This document shows, piece by piece, positions 1 to 12,757 of a stretch of DNA of 64,000 nucleotides; position 1 is the first letter of the stretch, and the number at the start of each line of letters is the position of its first letter. The DNA comes from Brachypodium distachyon (Eukaryota > Streptophyta > Magnoliopsida > Poales > Poaceae), in contig NC_016131.3 in NCBI RefSeq assembly GCF_000005505.3, forward strand, positions 29,627,001 through 29,691,000, in the 5' to 3' direction. The position numbers were made by a program, and so were the translations under genes. The notes under the pieces are model-generated. The model was not told the origin of the DNA and ran no database searches. It saw nothing but the letters and a program-made list of their open reading frames with translations.

Positions 1-68
1 CGGTGTGTTGGGGCTAATTTTCCCAAACTACAACGGTAAAACGCCAGCTGGCGCCGCCCTCAACCTCG

Positions 69-3000
69 ATGGCGGCGGCGGTGCCGGAGCCCATCTCCAC
101 GGCCACGGTGCGGGTCTCCAACATCCCGCGCCTGGCCGTCGCGGCCGAGATTCTCGCCTTCTTCGACTCCGCAGTCGGCGCCACATTCGCATGCGAGATC
201 GTGGCCGCCCACCGCGGCTGGCAAAGCCGAGGCCATGGGACCGTTCAGTTCGATTCCGCTGCCACCGCCACCCTCGCCGCGGAACTCGCCTCCTCCGGCC
301 GCCTACCCCGCTTCCTCGGCTCTCCCCTGTCCGTCTCCCCTGCACCAGCTGACCTCCTCCCCCGAGCGCCCGAGCCCTCCCTCCGCGCGTCCGGCGCGCG
401 CCTCTTGGTAGGCAACCGCGTGGCCGAGCGCGAGCTCGAGATCGCCGAGACCTTGGCCGGCGTGCGCGTGGAGGTCATCCCGGGGAAGCGGCGCGTGGAC
501 CTGTACCTGACTCACGATTCCCAGAGGTACAAGCTTGAGGTGCTCTTCGAGGACATCAGGGACTGCTTCCGGTGCAGCCTGGACGGGACGAGCGCCATCT
601 TGCTGCAGGTGAGCTGCTCACGTGTTATTCTGATACTTCTAGTTTCCCTTTTTCAAGTCAGACTCAGACGTTGTACTGCAGGAGGTTGCCGGGTGCTAGA
701 TCTTCATGCTAGGAAGAAAGATAGCTTAATTTAGTTGAGGAATTAATTGCTATTAAGGCATTAACAAACACAAATGTGATAGCCTTTGCCAATGAATTCA
801 CCAGTAAAATACTTGATGGACTTCTAGATCTTAATCTTTTCAACAAGGGAAATTAAGACCTAAGGTGGAGGTGTATATCCAAATACGTTGGTAGCCGGGA
901 AGCTCTAACCCCAAGGACAAGGAGAAGCTCTGAACTTTATCTCTAGAACAAGTCTCCCTAGCACTTGGGGGCTGGTTCCCCTTATATAGTTCCTCACATC
1001 CAGACAGCGAGTTGAACCAAGTCAGTCTACTTTCACTGTTCAGGAGTTGTCTAACCAGTTCAACCGACGTGGAAGTACAGGTTGAACTGGTCTGACCGGT
1101 GCATCAGATGCTGGTCTGGTTGAGCTACTATTTTGGCTTGGAGGCGGTCGTATTGTCCAGGAGACAGTGTGATCTGATACCATTGGTACACTGGCATGAC
1201 CGCTGCTGGTACTGTTGCCGGTGAGCTGTTGGATTGCCGTGGAGCGAGCTGTGGAACTGTGTGCACGGTTGAATCATATGGAACATGCCAGTTGTACCCC
1301 TTGGCCTTCTCTTCTATTCTTGGGTTTTGCATGACCCTCTGTTTGTTCTCAATGGGAGTTATTGAATTAACCACTATAGGTTGAGCGGAACCATCGGCCG
1401 AAACCGATATAGGCATATCATTCGCACCGGTTCCTGGACTGTTCTCCTTCATCTGTTTCATCAAACCTAAAAGACACAAAATCTTGATGCATCAAGTAGC
1501 ATCCCATTCATATGTAGGTCAGCAGGAGATTCAATTAGGAGAAGATCACATGTTGCTCAAGTAGTTTGGCACGGGCTCTTGTGGTCGGGCCAATCACTCG
1601 AGGGTCTCGACTCTTGAGGTGGTTCATTAGGGATGTTATTGTGAACCTTGATTCGCAACGGGGTAGCTACCGTGCTGAAGATAGCCAGACAGAATGGCTG
1701 CAGGGAATTAACAGACAGACTAGATTATAGAATATTAAGGAAGGTATTAGATTGAAGATACATGTCATCCTTAAGTAGTGGATGCTTAGGTCCTTGATCT
1801 TTGCTAACATAATGTGAACACCTAACAGATTAGACTACTGCCTATAGAACCCCTGTTCTCCCTTAGGCCTGGTTTCCTTGCTGCTAGCCCACAACATTAC
1901 AACCGTCCAGGATAGGCATCTTGTTCTCAAGCTACAGGACGGCGGCCACGGTTGCAGCCCTAGGTTACCCCATTTGGAAGAGACTTGGCTGCATGGATAC
2001 TTCGAGTCGTGACACATACACTTCACATCCACGTTTGGCTGCCCCGGCTCTGCCTCCTATTGCTCCTCCTCTGTGACTTCTTGCCCGTGTTCTTCTCCTT
2101 CCTCCAGGGTTTGCACTCGTGACAAACTCATGATGCCCAGAAGATCTTGGCGAAAAGCAGCAATCCTCAATTTGCTACTTTGCTCACAAATATCAGTGCT
2201 CATGGCTGTAACCAAGAGGTTTCCCTGATTTTTGTCTTGCACTTTGGAAGCCATGGCGATCAGCTCATAACTACCATGCTGAAGATAGCCAGATTGCTGC
2301 GGGAAACTAGATACACATAGACTAGATTGGTTCTTTCTTGCTTGTCTTAAACCTTTCTTGGATACATGACATTCTTATATACTGGATGCTTAGGCCCTTG
2401 ACCTTTCCTAACACAGCACAAACTCCTGGATTTCTTAATACAATAGTGCTTCCTAAAGTACCTCTAATCTCCCTCAGTTCAGAACCCTGCTGCTACAACA
2501 TATGTCCTCATTGCGTTGCAGCTACAGGACCATGTAGAAAGTGTAAATGTTGATGCGTTTACATGTTACAGCTACAGGACCATGTAGAAAGTGAAACTGA
2601 TATGCATGGTGTGCTTACCTTGATTTAACTCAGTAGTATGGTCATCTAAAGAAACTTGTGCAATGTAAGTAGAGCCCAAAGTTAATTTACAGTTGTTTGT
2701 TTTCAAACTTCAGTAAAACTATAGTTATGGTAGATTTAGAGCGTAAGAATGTAAACCTTGTTTCATTAAATGATATCCTAAATCCAAATTATTGCTTGCT
2801 TATTTAGACATGATTAGATTCAATAAACTTTGTGTTCTCAGAATCTTGACTTATCAGGACATGAATATGACTCTTGCTTTTGTTATAACCTACAACAGTT
2901 TTTGATGTCATAGTCTGTTGGGTTAATGAACTGGATGTGCCTTCTTCTTTTTTCCGATGTATGTGCTGGACATTTATTCAGGAGTTTGGTCCGAAAGTAG

Positions 3001-6000
3001 ATAATACGCCTCCAATCTAACTATCTGTAGTGTTCTAAAGTTAATATTTTTATATTTCTTAGATATTGTTGATCAGATGCAACAGCCTTTTGTTTTTTAT
3101 ATGCTTCTGAAGTTTTTCTAAATATATGTCATCTAATTGTAATGTTTGTTCCAGCTCACTTATGCACCAAGAATACACACTGCATTCTCCGGGCCTGCAG
3201 TTTATTCAAGGTTTACAGATGATCGTTTACATGCATGCAAGGAGGATGCCAAGTTTACCTGGGTCAGAGCACTTGATTTTACACCTAACCAATCTTTTGG
3301 GAAGTGTTCCACTCTTGTCATAAAACTGGATGAAGATGCACCCATGCTGCATATTCTCAATGGCTTACCTTTCTCGGGAGTGTTAGGGGAAATGGCCATT
3401 TCTTCGATGGATGTTGTTGGACCCTCTTCCAAAGTGGTTCCCCTTGTTGACTGCCCGCATGGCTGTTCAGTATCTTATGAAGTTCTTTTTCGACTCAACT
3501 CTCTTGTTCACACGGGGAAGATTGTTGCCAAACATGTAAATGCTAATCTGTTTACATTTCTTGAGCAAGTACCCCTTCATATTTCAAGGAAGATTTTCGA
3601 GAAAATGAGCAAGTTAGAGTCTACATGCTACGAACCTTTGCAATTCATCGAGTCTGAACTAAAGCTAACCCAGAATGCTTTGCTGTCCAGTAAGAGGGAA
3701 GGTGAAGGAAAATTAATGAGGTGTTACAGAATTCACATTACTCCGTCAAAAATATACTGCTTGGGACCTCAGGAAGAAGCTTCAAATTATGTGGTCAAGC
3801 ATCATTCTGAGTATGCTTCAGATTTTGTTAGAGTTACTTTTGTTGATGAAGACTGGAGTAAGCTTAGTGTAAATGCAATCTCAGCTAGAATTGAACAAGG
3901 GTTCTTTTCTCAACCCTTCAAAACTGGCCTGTATTACCGCATTTTATCCATTCTTAAAGAAGGATTTATCATTGGCCCAAAGAAGTTTAAATTCCTGGCC
4001 TTCTCTGCAAGTCAACTTCGTGAAGGTTCTGTTTGGATGTTTGCTTCTAATGATTCGTTGAATGCAGAGGGTATAAGAAGATGGATGGGACACTTTGAAG
4101 AAATTTGTTCAGTGTCGAAGTGTGCGGCTAGAATGGGCCAGCTGTTCAGTTCGTCCAGGCAAACGGTTGAAGTCCGACCAAAGGATGTGGAAGAGATTCC
4201 AGATATTGAAGTCATAACTAATAACATGAAATACATATTTTCTGATGGTATTGGGAAGATGTCTGTGAGATTTGCCAAAGAAATTGCCTACCGAATTGGA
4301 CTAGACCATAAGAACCCTCCTTCAGCATTTGAAATAAGGTTTGGTGGCTACAAAGGAGTGATTGCTGTTGACCCTTCTTCCTATCGCAATCTTTCTCTGC
4401 GACCTAGTATGAGGAAATTTGAATCAGATTGCAGGATGCTTAACATTACAAGTTGGAGCAAGTCCCAGCCATGCCACGTGAATCGAGAAATTATCTCTCT
4501 CCTTTCAACTTTGGGGATAAGAGATGAGGTATTTGAGTTAATGCAGCAAGATGATATGTGTGAATTAGATGAAATGCTAACCAACAAAGAAATTGCTCTG
4601 TCGGTCCTGGGGAAAATTGGCAGTGCCGAAACTAAGACAGCAGCGGATATGTTGCTACAAGGTTATAAACCAATTTCCGAGCCATACCTGTTGATGATTC
4701 TTAAGGCCCATCAGGATAATAGGTTGACTGACATAAGATCTAAATTTAAGATTCATGTCCCAAAAGGCCGTGTTCTTCTTGGTTGTTTGGATGAGACAGG
4801 TATATTAAAATATGGTCAAGTTTACATCAGAATTACAAAGAACAACAAAGAGCAGAAAGAGAATGAACAACCTTATTTTTGTAAAGATGATGGGAAAACA
4901 GTCACTCTTGTCGGAAAAGTTGCAGTATCAAAAAATCCCTGTCTCCATCCTGGTGATGTCAGAGTTCTTGAAGCTGTCTGTGACCTTGAATTGCATGCTA
5001 CGAAGCTAGTTGATTGTGTTGTCTTCCCTCAAAGAGGCGAAAGGTGTGTCATATATGATACTTAAACTGAAAGACGATCTTTAAAATCTCAATTAATCCA
5101 TTTGATTGAAATTGTCAATGCTTGCATTCTCCTTACTTTAATCATTTATGTTAATTAGGCCTCATCCAAATGAATGCTCTGGGGGCGATTTGGATGGTGA
5201 CCTCTATTTCGTCACTTGGGATGACAGACTGATTCCAGAGAAGGCTGACACACCTATGGACTACACTGCAGCAAGGCCACGCATAATGGATCATGTTGTT
5301 ACACTAGAGGTAAGTTCCTGACTGCTTATTCATTTTTATTTCCTTTTGGTTGTTGTTGCTAATTTACCGAGGCATTATTCCATTTGACCAATATCAGTTT
5401 TCTATAGTTGCAAATATCATCTAAAGATTAGTATTTTTACGAATGGTAGCATTTCAATCCTATAATTGTTGTTGACGTCACATCTTTCTAGAATACGTCT
5501 GTGCATACCAAAAACTGAGAAAATGCACTAGGGCGACAAGTGCACACACTTCACGAAACATGTGGTCCTAATAGGGTGACACCAAACAGAACTGGTTGCT
5601 AACTTCTGACTGAGCCAGGATGGCATGGCAACCAACGAGAAATTTTCAATGCTCTGAACCAACTAAATGTTCTTCAGAAATATGAGTACTCCTTTCAGAA
5701 AAAGGACAAATTTTGCTGCCTCCCAACAAAAAAGTTGTGCCTGATTGTGTTTTGGGCCTTTGGCCAAATCTTGGCTTTGGTCTTCATGGAATGTTAATCC
5801 CTAACCTTGCTAGGTTCACAATTCTTTACTATGACCAATCAACCGTCCAAAGTTGTGTCTTGGACTAGTAACTGCATTTTCCTCTATGATAGTTGTACCT
5901 GGAATCTTAGAAAGGCATCTGATCAACTGCAGGAAATTCAGCAGCACGTTGTCAATTACATGCTAAGTGACTCGCTCGGTGCTATCTCAAATGCTCACCT

Positions 6001-6769
6001 GATACATGCGGACCGTGACCCGATGAAAGCTCGGAGCCCCGAGTGCCTCCGGCTCGCTGCTCTGCATTCGATGGCAGTCGACTTCGCCAAGACGGGAGCT
6101 CCAGCTGAATTGCCTCGATCACTGAGACCGAGGGAGTTCCCTGACTTCATGGAACGATGGGACAAACCGATGTATATCTCAACTGGTGTTCTCGGCAAGC
6201 TCTACCGAGCAGCTGTGAGCCGTATGGAGAGCTCACATGCTCTCGCGTCCCAAGTTCAATCGAGCCCGACGTACGATCGTGAGCTTGAGGTCCCTGGCTT
6301 TGAGGAATTCCTGGAAGACGCAGATAAGCACTACGACTTGTACGTGGAGAAGCTGACCACCCTGATGAACTACGATGGCGCGGAGCATGAAGACGAGATG
6401 CTGACCGGCAACATTCGGAACAGGCTGCTGTACCTGAGGAAGGACAGGAAGAGGTACTCTGACATGAAGGACCGGATCGTCGACTCGGTCAACGCCCTGC
6501 ATGAGGAGGTGCGGGGCTGGTTTCATAGCTGCCTGAAGGCGGAGGAGGAGGCGTCGAGGGTGGCGTCGGCCTGGTACCGTGTGACATACCACCCGGACCA
6601 CCGCCGGCCGGAGAAGAAGCAGTTCTGGAGCTTTCCGTGGATCATCTGCGACAAGCTGCTAGCGATCAAGGAGTCCAAGTCCAACCGCCGCCGGCAACTA
6701 GTGTGTGACGCAGCAGGGGCGGACCCGATGGACTGCGTCCCAGCGAAGCGTATGCGCATGATACAATAA
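69..6769 (+). CDS. RDR2: RNA-directed RNA polymerase 2 (RDR2 / MOP1-type)
   Basis: Exons read from GT-AG junctions and unbroken frame: 69-608, 3155-5043, 5159-5309, 5933-6769, giving 1138 aa, close to the roughly 1130 aa known for plant RDR2. The protein converts Pol IV transcripts into double-stranded RNA, which DCL3 cuts to 24-nt siRNAs for RNA-directed DNA methylation in the nucleus. Visible: an N-terminal RRM-like segment in exon 1 (VRVSNIPRLAVAAEILAFF); the family block AARMGQLFSSSRQTVEV; FSDGIGKMS; YGQVYIRIT; and the catalytic metal-binding motif DLDGD at residues 820-824 (bases 5187-5201). The C-terminal region keeps HADRDP, FAKTGAPAE and REFPDFMERW. Along its length it follows Arabidopsis RDR2 rather than RDR1 or RDR6, as judged from memory of those families. 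The start is the first ATG, in a GC-rich context. No frameshift or stop is seen, so it looks functional. Intron 1 is large (2546 bp). Confidence 0.96.
609..3154 (+). other. RDR2 intron 1 with degenerate repeat-derived sequence
   Basis: Donor AG/GTGAGC at 608/609 and acceptor TTCCAG at 3149-3154. The intron holds a related pair of segments about 600 bp apart: around 1670-1730 and 2270-2330 (both contain GCTGAAGATAGCCAGA) and again around 1775-1862 and 2380-2477 (both contain GGATGCTTAGG). A shorter direct repeat with the core CAGCTACAGGACCATGTAG lies near 2520 and 2570. This looks like old retroelement or duplicated sequence, but no reverse transcriptase, integrase or clean long terminal repeat is seen. 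A minus-strand open frame (1060-1479) has no recognised domain. Confidence 0.5.
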
Positions 6770-7917
6770 GTGGATTATTCAGCTGCCCAAACTCCAAACG
6801 GTATGGTGTTATCGTCGTTTAGTCCTTGCTGCTTATCCAAATTCCTATGAGAGAGGAGATCCGTTGTTGGTTAAACTTTGTATACAAACTTACTTGCATC
6901 TATAAGCAGAAACAGACCATAAAATGATTGAACCTAGGCAAAATAATGCTACTATTTTTTTTTAAAAAAAGCTCATCATTCACAACGCACATCCTTTCCA
7001 TGGATTGTACAAGCTTATCTGATTGGAAAGCAACACTTCAACTGGTTGAATCAATGATAATGATGTAAACATAAATCACTTACATCGACTTCACGAGTCT
7101 TAGGGGGAGCAAATTTTGCATGGTAAGATCTACTCACTCGTTGGGTGTATCCAACAGTCAGTAATTATTTCTTCCAATATTGCATCATCGATTGCAAAGT
7201 TCAGTCATAGGTCAAGCGAGCAACGATGAAATCTAAAATCCAACAGGACATCCATTTTTTTTTCATTAAATTCAACATCCTAAAATAAACCAGCATTCAT
7301 AAAGAAACATGTGCAAATAGTTCATACAAAGTAACTGACTCAAAACAGGAACAAACATTAAGTAGGCATTGTCACTATCCTATAAACAGAAAAATGATCC
7401 GGTACAGGCAATTTACATAAACAAACTTTAGTTAAATGGAAAATGACTAACATAACTTGTTTTACAGCCATATATGTACCTTAATTGCAGGTTTTGCATA
7501 ACTGAATAAGTGAATAGCACAGTTCAAACAGAGAGACCTGAAATTAAAATCAAGCTATGGAATCAACACCGCACATAAAACTGGAATCTAGGGGGCACAG
7601 ATAGGAACCAACAAAAGTTCATGCAAACCTTGTCATGTTATTTGTATTACCATCGTCAATTTGCAGTGAACTGTCATCCACTTGAGGCATTAACAACTTT
7701 TGTGGAATCCAGCAATTTTCTTTGCATCATGGAAGAACCTGTCAACTACGTCTTTGTCCGGTATGCATGCCATCTCACTTATCGTAGGCTATATGTATTG
7801 GGTACAATAAAGCAGGCAAAAACTGCAAGTTATATGATTTAAAAGACTGCAAGTGAAATGCAAACCACCAATAGAAATAGGGAAACAATCCAATCATGAA
7901 ATTGTCGAATAAATATT

Positions 7918-8560
7918 ATGAACAACAACCAACAACGGGGGAGGCACGGCCAGACGAAGCCGAGGACAACAGACGGAGAGATCCCACAAGCACAACCTGA
8001 ATCGGAGCAGTTAGATCAGAGCCACATCCGGCAAAAGCACAAAGAAGAAGAAAACCCATCGACTGGGCAAACGCTGGCCGCCATCCAACAACCACCAGTC
8101 CCCCGAAATCACGGCGAGCAGCGGCCTCAGCCCACCCCCCAGCGTATGTGCACACCCGAACACCGAGAGGCGGAAAGGCCAACGAACCTGCAGCGGCCAC
8201 CAGCGAATGGAAGGAAAAGAACGGCGGAAGCAGCAGCGCGCGGCAAAACCGGCTGCACGAACGGGGGCAGCAGCCGCGAGCAGCGAAGAATCGGGAGAGA
8301 CCGCCCCTTCCGAAGAGAAAAAGCGAAGAAAGAAAGAGGAAGAAGCGAGAGACGGCCGCCCAAAAGGCCAAAGAAGCCCACCACGTGCCCCCAAAACCGA
8401 CCCAAACGCGCAACATATCGTCAAGATGCGTGCAAGCCGAACCGCCAATCGTCCCGGCCGCTGACAAGCCGACCTAGGATGTCAGAAAGGCGCGCGATGA
8501 AAGCCTCGGAGCGCTGAGAAGGCGGGGATTCTGCCGGGCGCAGAGATTGTAGGGATTTAC
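7918..8560. other. GC-rich island of unknown origin
   Basis: Base composition changes abruptly from AT-rich flanks to a purine-biased, GC-rich block. Open frames run several hundred bases on both strands (plus 7918-8517, minus 7916-8467), but the translations are low-complexity (Arg/Glu/Lys-rich on plus, Phe/Leu/Gly-rich on minus) and match no family I recognise. It could be a 5' fragment of a retroelement or a decayed exon. No target-site duplication or terminal repeat was found. Confidence 0.35.
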
Positions 8561-9186
8561 TCCTAGCCTGTCGAAATTGCCCTCATCTTTCACTGCACGA
8601 GCAGCCAGCCACATTAATTACTCCTCCATCGCTAATGCCCTGCACACTTCCCAGGCAGTGAAAAGACGAGGCCAAGTCCGATTGGATGCTCACAATAAAA
8701 CCATGCGTGGCAACGTGCAAGAGGCAATTTTGTCCCGAGTGCAAGCGCAGACCGCACGTACTCCCAATCGCGCGCGCTTGTCCGCGCGAACTCGGGCATC
8801 TTTGGCACTACCTTTCCCGGCGTACTCCACACAGTCCACTGCACAGCGCACCGTTCGATTCGCCTTCGCTTCCCGTGTCACCCGTCAATCGGTACTCTGT
8901 CACGGCGCCGTCGGCACCTCGCACATAGGTGGAGATTGGGATCTGCTACGTCAAACGTCGCCCGTCCGCCGAGCGGCAAATCCACCGGCACTTCTCACGG
9001 CAAGTCATGCTTTTACGTGGCACGCGCGGGCGCACGGCGGCCTCCGCGACACGGCTACAGAGCCAACAAGTTAGTGTTTTCTGTTGGCTAAACCTTCGTC
9101 GGCGCACGAGCATTGCAGTGTAGCAGTGCCCGAAGGAGGCAATTAGGCAAAACACTGGGTTTTAAACCCTATACTACAGTATAGTA

Positions 9187-9264
9187 CTTCGTCCGATCCA
9201 TAATAAATATTTCAGATTTTATATTAATTTAGTACAAGTCCGAGACATTTATTATGATGGGGAG
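9187..9264. mobile_element. Degenerate Stowaway-like MITE
   Basis: The left end TTCGTCCGATCCATAATAAA and a right end containing TTTATTATGATGGGGAG form an imperfect inverted repeat of about 25 bp. TA dinucleotides flank both sides (9185-9186 and 9265-9266). Several mismatches to the usual CTCCCTCCGT consensus suggest an old copy. Confidence 0.6.
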
Positions 9265-11679
9265 TAGCAGTATTCTCCGCTGGACACGATCGGCGATTCA
9301 GATCTAAACATATAAAACTGCCGACCTGTCACGACTTTAACGGAACGTGAATCTCCCCAGCCAGCGTCGATCCGCACCTTTACTAACATCGCTATCCATC
9401 TTCAAGTCGCGTACAGAACCAGCAGACGAGTAGGTTGACAAATGGCAACAACAGAATGACTGCATGCTCTCCTCTGGGATTCGATTCACCTTTGATGATC
9501 CCGACGGTAACCACGGACGCCGTGCAAAGCTGCGTCACATCTCTCCGGGCCCTTTTACAGAGTCAGGATTATATGCTTTCCTTGCCTCGTGACGTTTCCT
9601 ACGCAGACTACCAGATCAAAAGCTGCTGAGGAAGAAAGAACTCGCACCGGACAAACGCAAATACACGCCGTAGTACTGCTCTGGCCGTAAAGGATTCATT
9701 CACAGGGGGACGAAGCAGATACAGATTTGAGATTTCTGGCATTCATCATGGACTTCACTCGTGTAAGATTTCAGAGGGAAGCCGGGGGGTATCGTCGTTA
9801 AAACAGCACTCACGTTAACTACTTTCTTTTTGGAATAACAACTCATGTTAAGCTACTAATCTACTAGTATTGGCATCGATCAGGTCTGAGCTCTGATCAC
9901 ATTATGAAGGGACGAGCATTTGTGGCAACAGCAGCTAGCCAGGCTTTCTCTTTTATGTATCCCGGGCCTGTTCCTCCTCCGGTTCTCGGCATATTTTTCC
10001 AACCCAAGATTCATTCTCTGACTGAAGATTTATATGTCACGGTCGCTGTTTTTCACTTCTGTTTTCCTGAAAAGCACGAATTGAAATGTTAAGCTTTAGT
10101 CAACAGCAATGTAACATTGTTGTGTTTCTAAGACAGTTGGTACTGTCATTATCTTAAATCTTGGAGAACAAGGTTATATATAAGTTCTGATGGTTCTATA
10201 CAGATGGAACAAATAACAAATTTTTGTCTTGCTTGAAGGTAGGTTAACAAACATCTAAGCAAGCAAATGAGGGAGATAATGAACTGATGCGTATAAAGGC
10301 GCTCACTTTTCTCACTCTTCAGGTACATGGTAGAAATAATACTTCGCATTTAAGCAAATGAAGGTACTACGAGACACCCTGTTTTCTTGTCTAAAAGGGT
10401 GAATCTCCAAAGAATTTATGATTGTTCGGCCAAGAAACCAAGGATATAGCTGTTCCTTGCCAGAACAGCATTATATGCTCTACAATGTCCACCTAAACAA
10501 CTTGTAGTACCTATCAGACAATCAATCCAGGACAAAAGTTGGATCAGCAATCCACCTAAATAGCATCCTGATCATGTAGAGTACACACATGCCCGTGTCT
10601 CCCACACAAGCAACTAAACAGCTAAACGCGCAAGGAAAAGGAGCAATGAAGAGGACACTTCCAAGGGAATTCAATATGCTTTTCAAGACACCGATCATGG
10701 CCGATCTGGACCACAACAGGGAACGCCAATTGGGTACATCTATGATCTATGACAACTAGTCTATGATCTATGATAATAACCAGGTAAATAGTTAATAGAA
10801 ATTACAGTGACACAGGAACAATAAGCGCCATCAAGTCTCCTGAATTACTCCCAATTGTCAATGTGGGGATACGGTATAACTTTTCTGTTCACCCATTTAT
10901 ATTACTTCAGCGTAACAAACACACTCCATTCCCCAACCTCAGCTCCCAAGATTCCATCTACTGTAGAGCATGCAACATTACTCTAGATACCACAAGGGTA
11001 AAGGAGAGAGGAATATGCAAAGGTGTATTGCGAGAGGCACCAGACGACCTTTCAAGATCCTTAACTCGTAGAAGAAAATGGCGGAAGCGGCCAAATAAAC
11101 CTCTTCCACCACGCATACCAAGCACGAGATTAATCTCGCGACAACTTTCTACAATCACCAGGTATCACAATCTTGGACCTCGTTAAATAAGCGAATCAGG
11201 CAAACTGCTCCTTGGTTTTCTCCAATGACTGTAAATAGCCTACAGCAACAGATCCTAGAGCACAGTCCACACGCAATGACAAAGAGGAATGGCCCCTCTT
11301 GTCCAAACAGTAAATCGATTAATTAATCAGTAAAGAAACTTGCAGACTCAACATTGAAAAAGAATGATATCCCAAGCCAAACACATCAAGCATTATTCTG
11401 AAGGAAATACTAGTCCGTTGAAAACTTGAAGCAGCAATGCCCATCACCGTCATGCTCTTGTAAAGGCTTAGCTATGCTAAAGAACGTTCAACTTGGATAA
11501 ATAATCATGGAATTATTATCCAGCGACACATGGTGACACTGAACGGATGCATCGTCTATTCTATCAAAAGTTCAGAAAGTTCATGCTTGATCGTCATATA
11601 GAATAGAGTTGGTCAAATTAACAGCATTGAAGTATCTAACAGTGCTATGATGAAGAAACTGGTAGGAGGAGTTTGGGTC

Positions 11680-12757
11680 CTAACCTCCACCCAGGCGTTC
11701 CTGGCAGCTCATTGACCTGCTGACCTTGCCACTAGCGCGTTCCTGATGGCGGCTATCGTTCGCAACCTTGGCTGAGCCAACCCTGAACCCAGCCCCGGCC
11801 TTGCCGGCCGTCTCAGGCGCCGCCTCATCAGCCGCCGTCTCCACGTACTTAGCCGAACTCATCTCCATCTGCGCGATGCGCACAGCGCCGAAGAGCTTCT
11901 CAGGCAGCTCCTCCTCGGACTGTGACTCGACAAGGAAACCCATGTCGATGGTCACGGACGTGACGGCGCCCAGTGCCAGATGCAGGATGGCGCTGGCGAT
12001 CGCCGAGCTGCCGATGTCGATGTCGATCTCGAGGTAGTCGTCGCCTTTGTGGTAGCGGCAGGTGAGCGCGCGGCCGAGGAGGCAGGCCCCGTAGTTGCCG
12101 ACGGTGGCGCGGACAAGCCAGGGCCCCTTGACGATGCGGTTCACGATCTTGAAGCGGGAGTTGCGGTAGGCGTCGTCGCCGTAGACGAAGCGCCCGAGCA
12201 GCGAGTCCGGCGCGATGGGCGCCTCCGCCGCGAAGTAGAACACGGAGCTGTACGCGTCCGGCCGGCCGGGGACCTGGACGGCAAACACGGAGTCTCAAAA
12301 GCAGTCCCCAGAAGAAAAAAAATCGTTTTGTTTGTTCCCCCATAGATGCGATCGATCGGGTCGAGGGTGGGGTTGCGACCTGGAGGTTGACGGCGAGGAG
12401 GAAGTGGGCGTTGGGATCCTTCCGGAGACGCGCGCGGCGGAAGGCGGCGGCGACGCGGTTGTCGTCGCGGGCGAGCACGTGGTCGAGCCGCGCGTGGGAG
12501 CGGAGCCAGTCGACGCCGGCGGGGCGGAGGAGCCACTCCGGGGAGGACGGCGCCTTGGCCCGCCTGCCCCCTCCGCCGGAGGAGGAGAAGTAGCCGCGGG
12601 CGCGCAGGTGGAACAGGTCCCCCGGCGGCGGGGCCCAGCCGTTGGTGCCACTGTCCAGGTCCACCTGCCGCAGCGAGCCGGCGGACACGGCCTCCTCCCG
12701 CCAATCGCGCGGCGGCGCCTCGTCCTGATTCCGGCGCTGGGGCGTGGTCGGTGGCAT
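11680..12757 (-). CDS. EDR2 C-terminal domain (DUF1336) protein
   Basis: Two exons, 12757-12380 and 12273-11680, joined across a 106-bp intron, give 323 aa. The junction joins AVNLQ to VPGRPDAYSSVFYF, which restores the conserved AVNLQVPG motif of the family. The family signature is plain: WREEAVSAGSLRQVDL, NGWAPPPGDLF, WLLRPAGVDWLR, RFKIVNRIVKGPWLVRATVG, YLEIDIDIGSSAIASAILHL and EEELPEKLFGAVRIAQMEM. The domain makes up nearly the whole protein; the PH and START domains of full EDR2 are absent, so this is the short class of DUF1336 proteins. EDR2 itself is a negative regulator of salicylate-dependent defence and cell death; the role of the short class is not established. Convergent with RDR2 and about 4.9 kb from it. 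The start is the first ATG of the GC-rich exon. Confidence 0.92.

Larger units (their letters stand above)
6770..11679. other. Intergenic region between RDR2 and the EDR2-like gene
   Basis: The first few hundred bases should carry the RDR2 3' UTR; the last part should carry the 3' UTR of the convergent EDR2-like gene. Between them the sequence is mostly AT-rich, with a sharp GC-rich block (about 7918-8560) and a degenerate Stowaway (9187-9264). Open frames here (for example 7621-7842, 9435-9629, 10863-11186) are short, lack recognised domains, and are not credited as genes. Confidence 0.6.

Noticed and set aside
1060..1479. Minus-strand frame in RDR2 intron 1 as a nested gene or gag
   Set aside because: 139 codons without a zinc knuckle, protease or other retroelement domain; kept only as degenerate sequence.
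5807..5932. RDR2 reading upstream of 5933 as coding
   Set aside because: The frame is open but lacks similarity to RDR2; the acceptor AACTGCAG before EIQQHVVNYM restores the family sequence exactly.
8577..9074. Plus-strand 165-codon frame
   Set aside because: Ser/Thr/Arg-rich translation with no family similarity; overlapping frames of equal quality exist on both strands.
12274..12379. Read-through of the EDR2-like intron as coding
   Set aside because: The read-through frame loses family similarity at VATPPSTRSI, while splicing restores AVNLQVPG.
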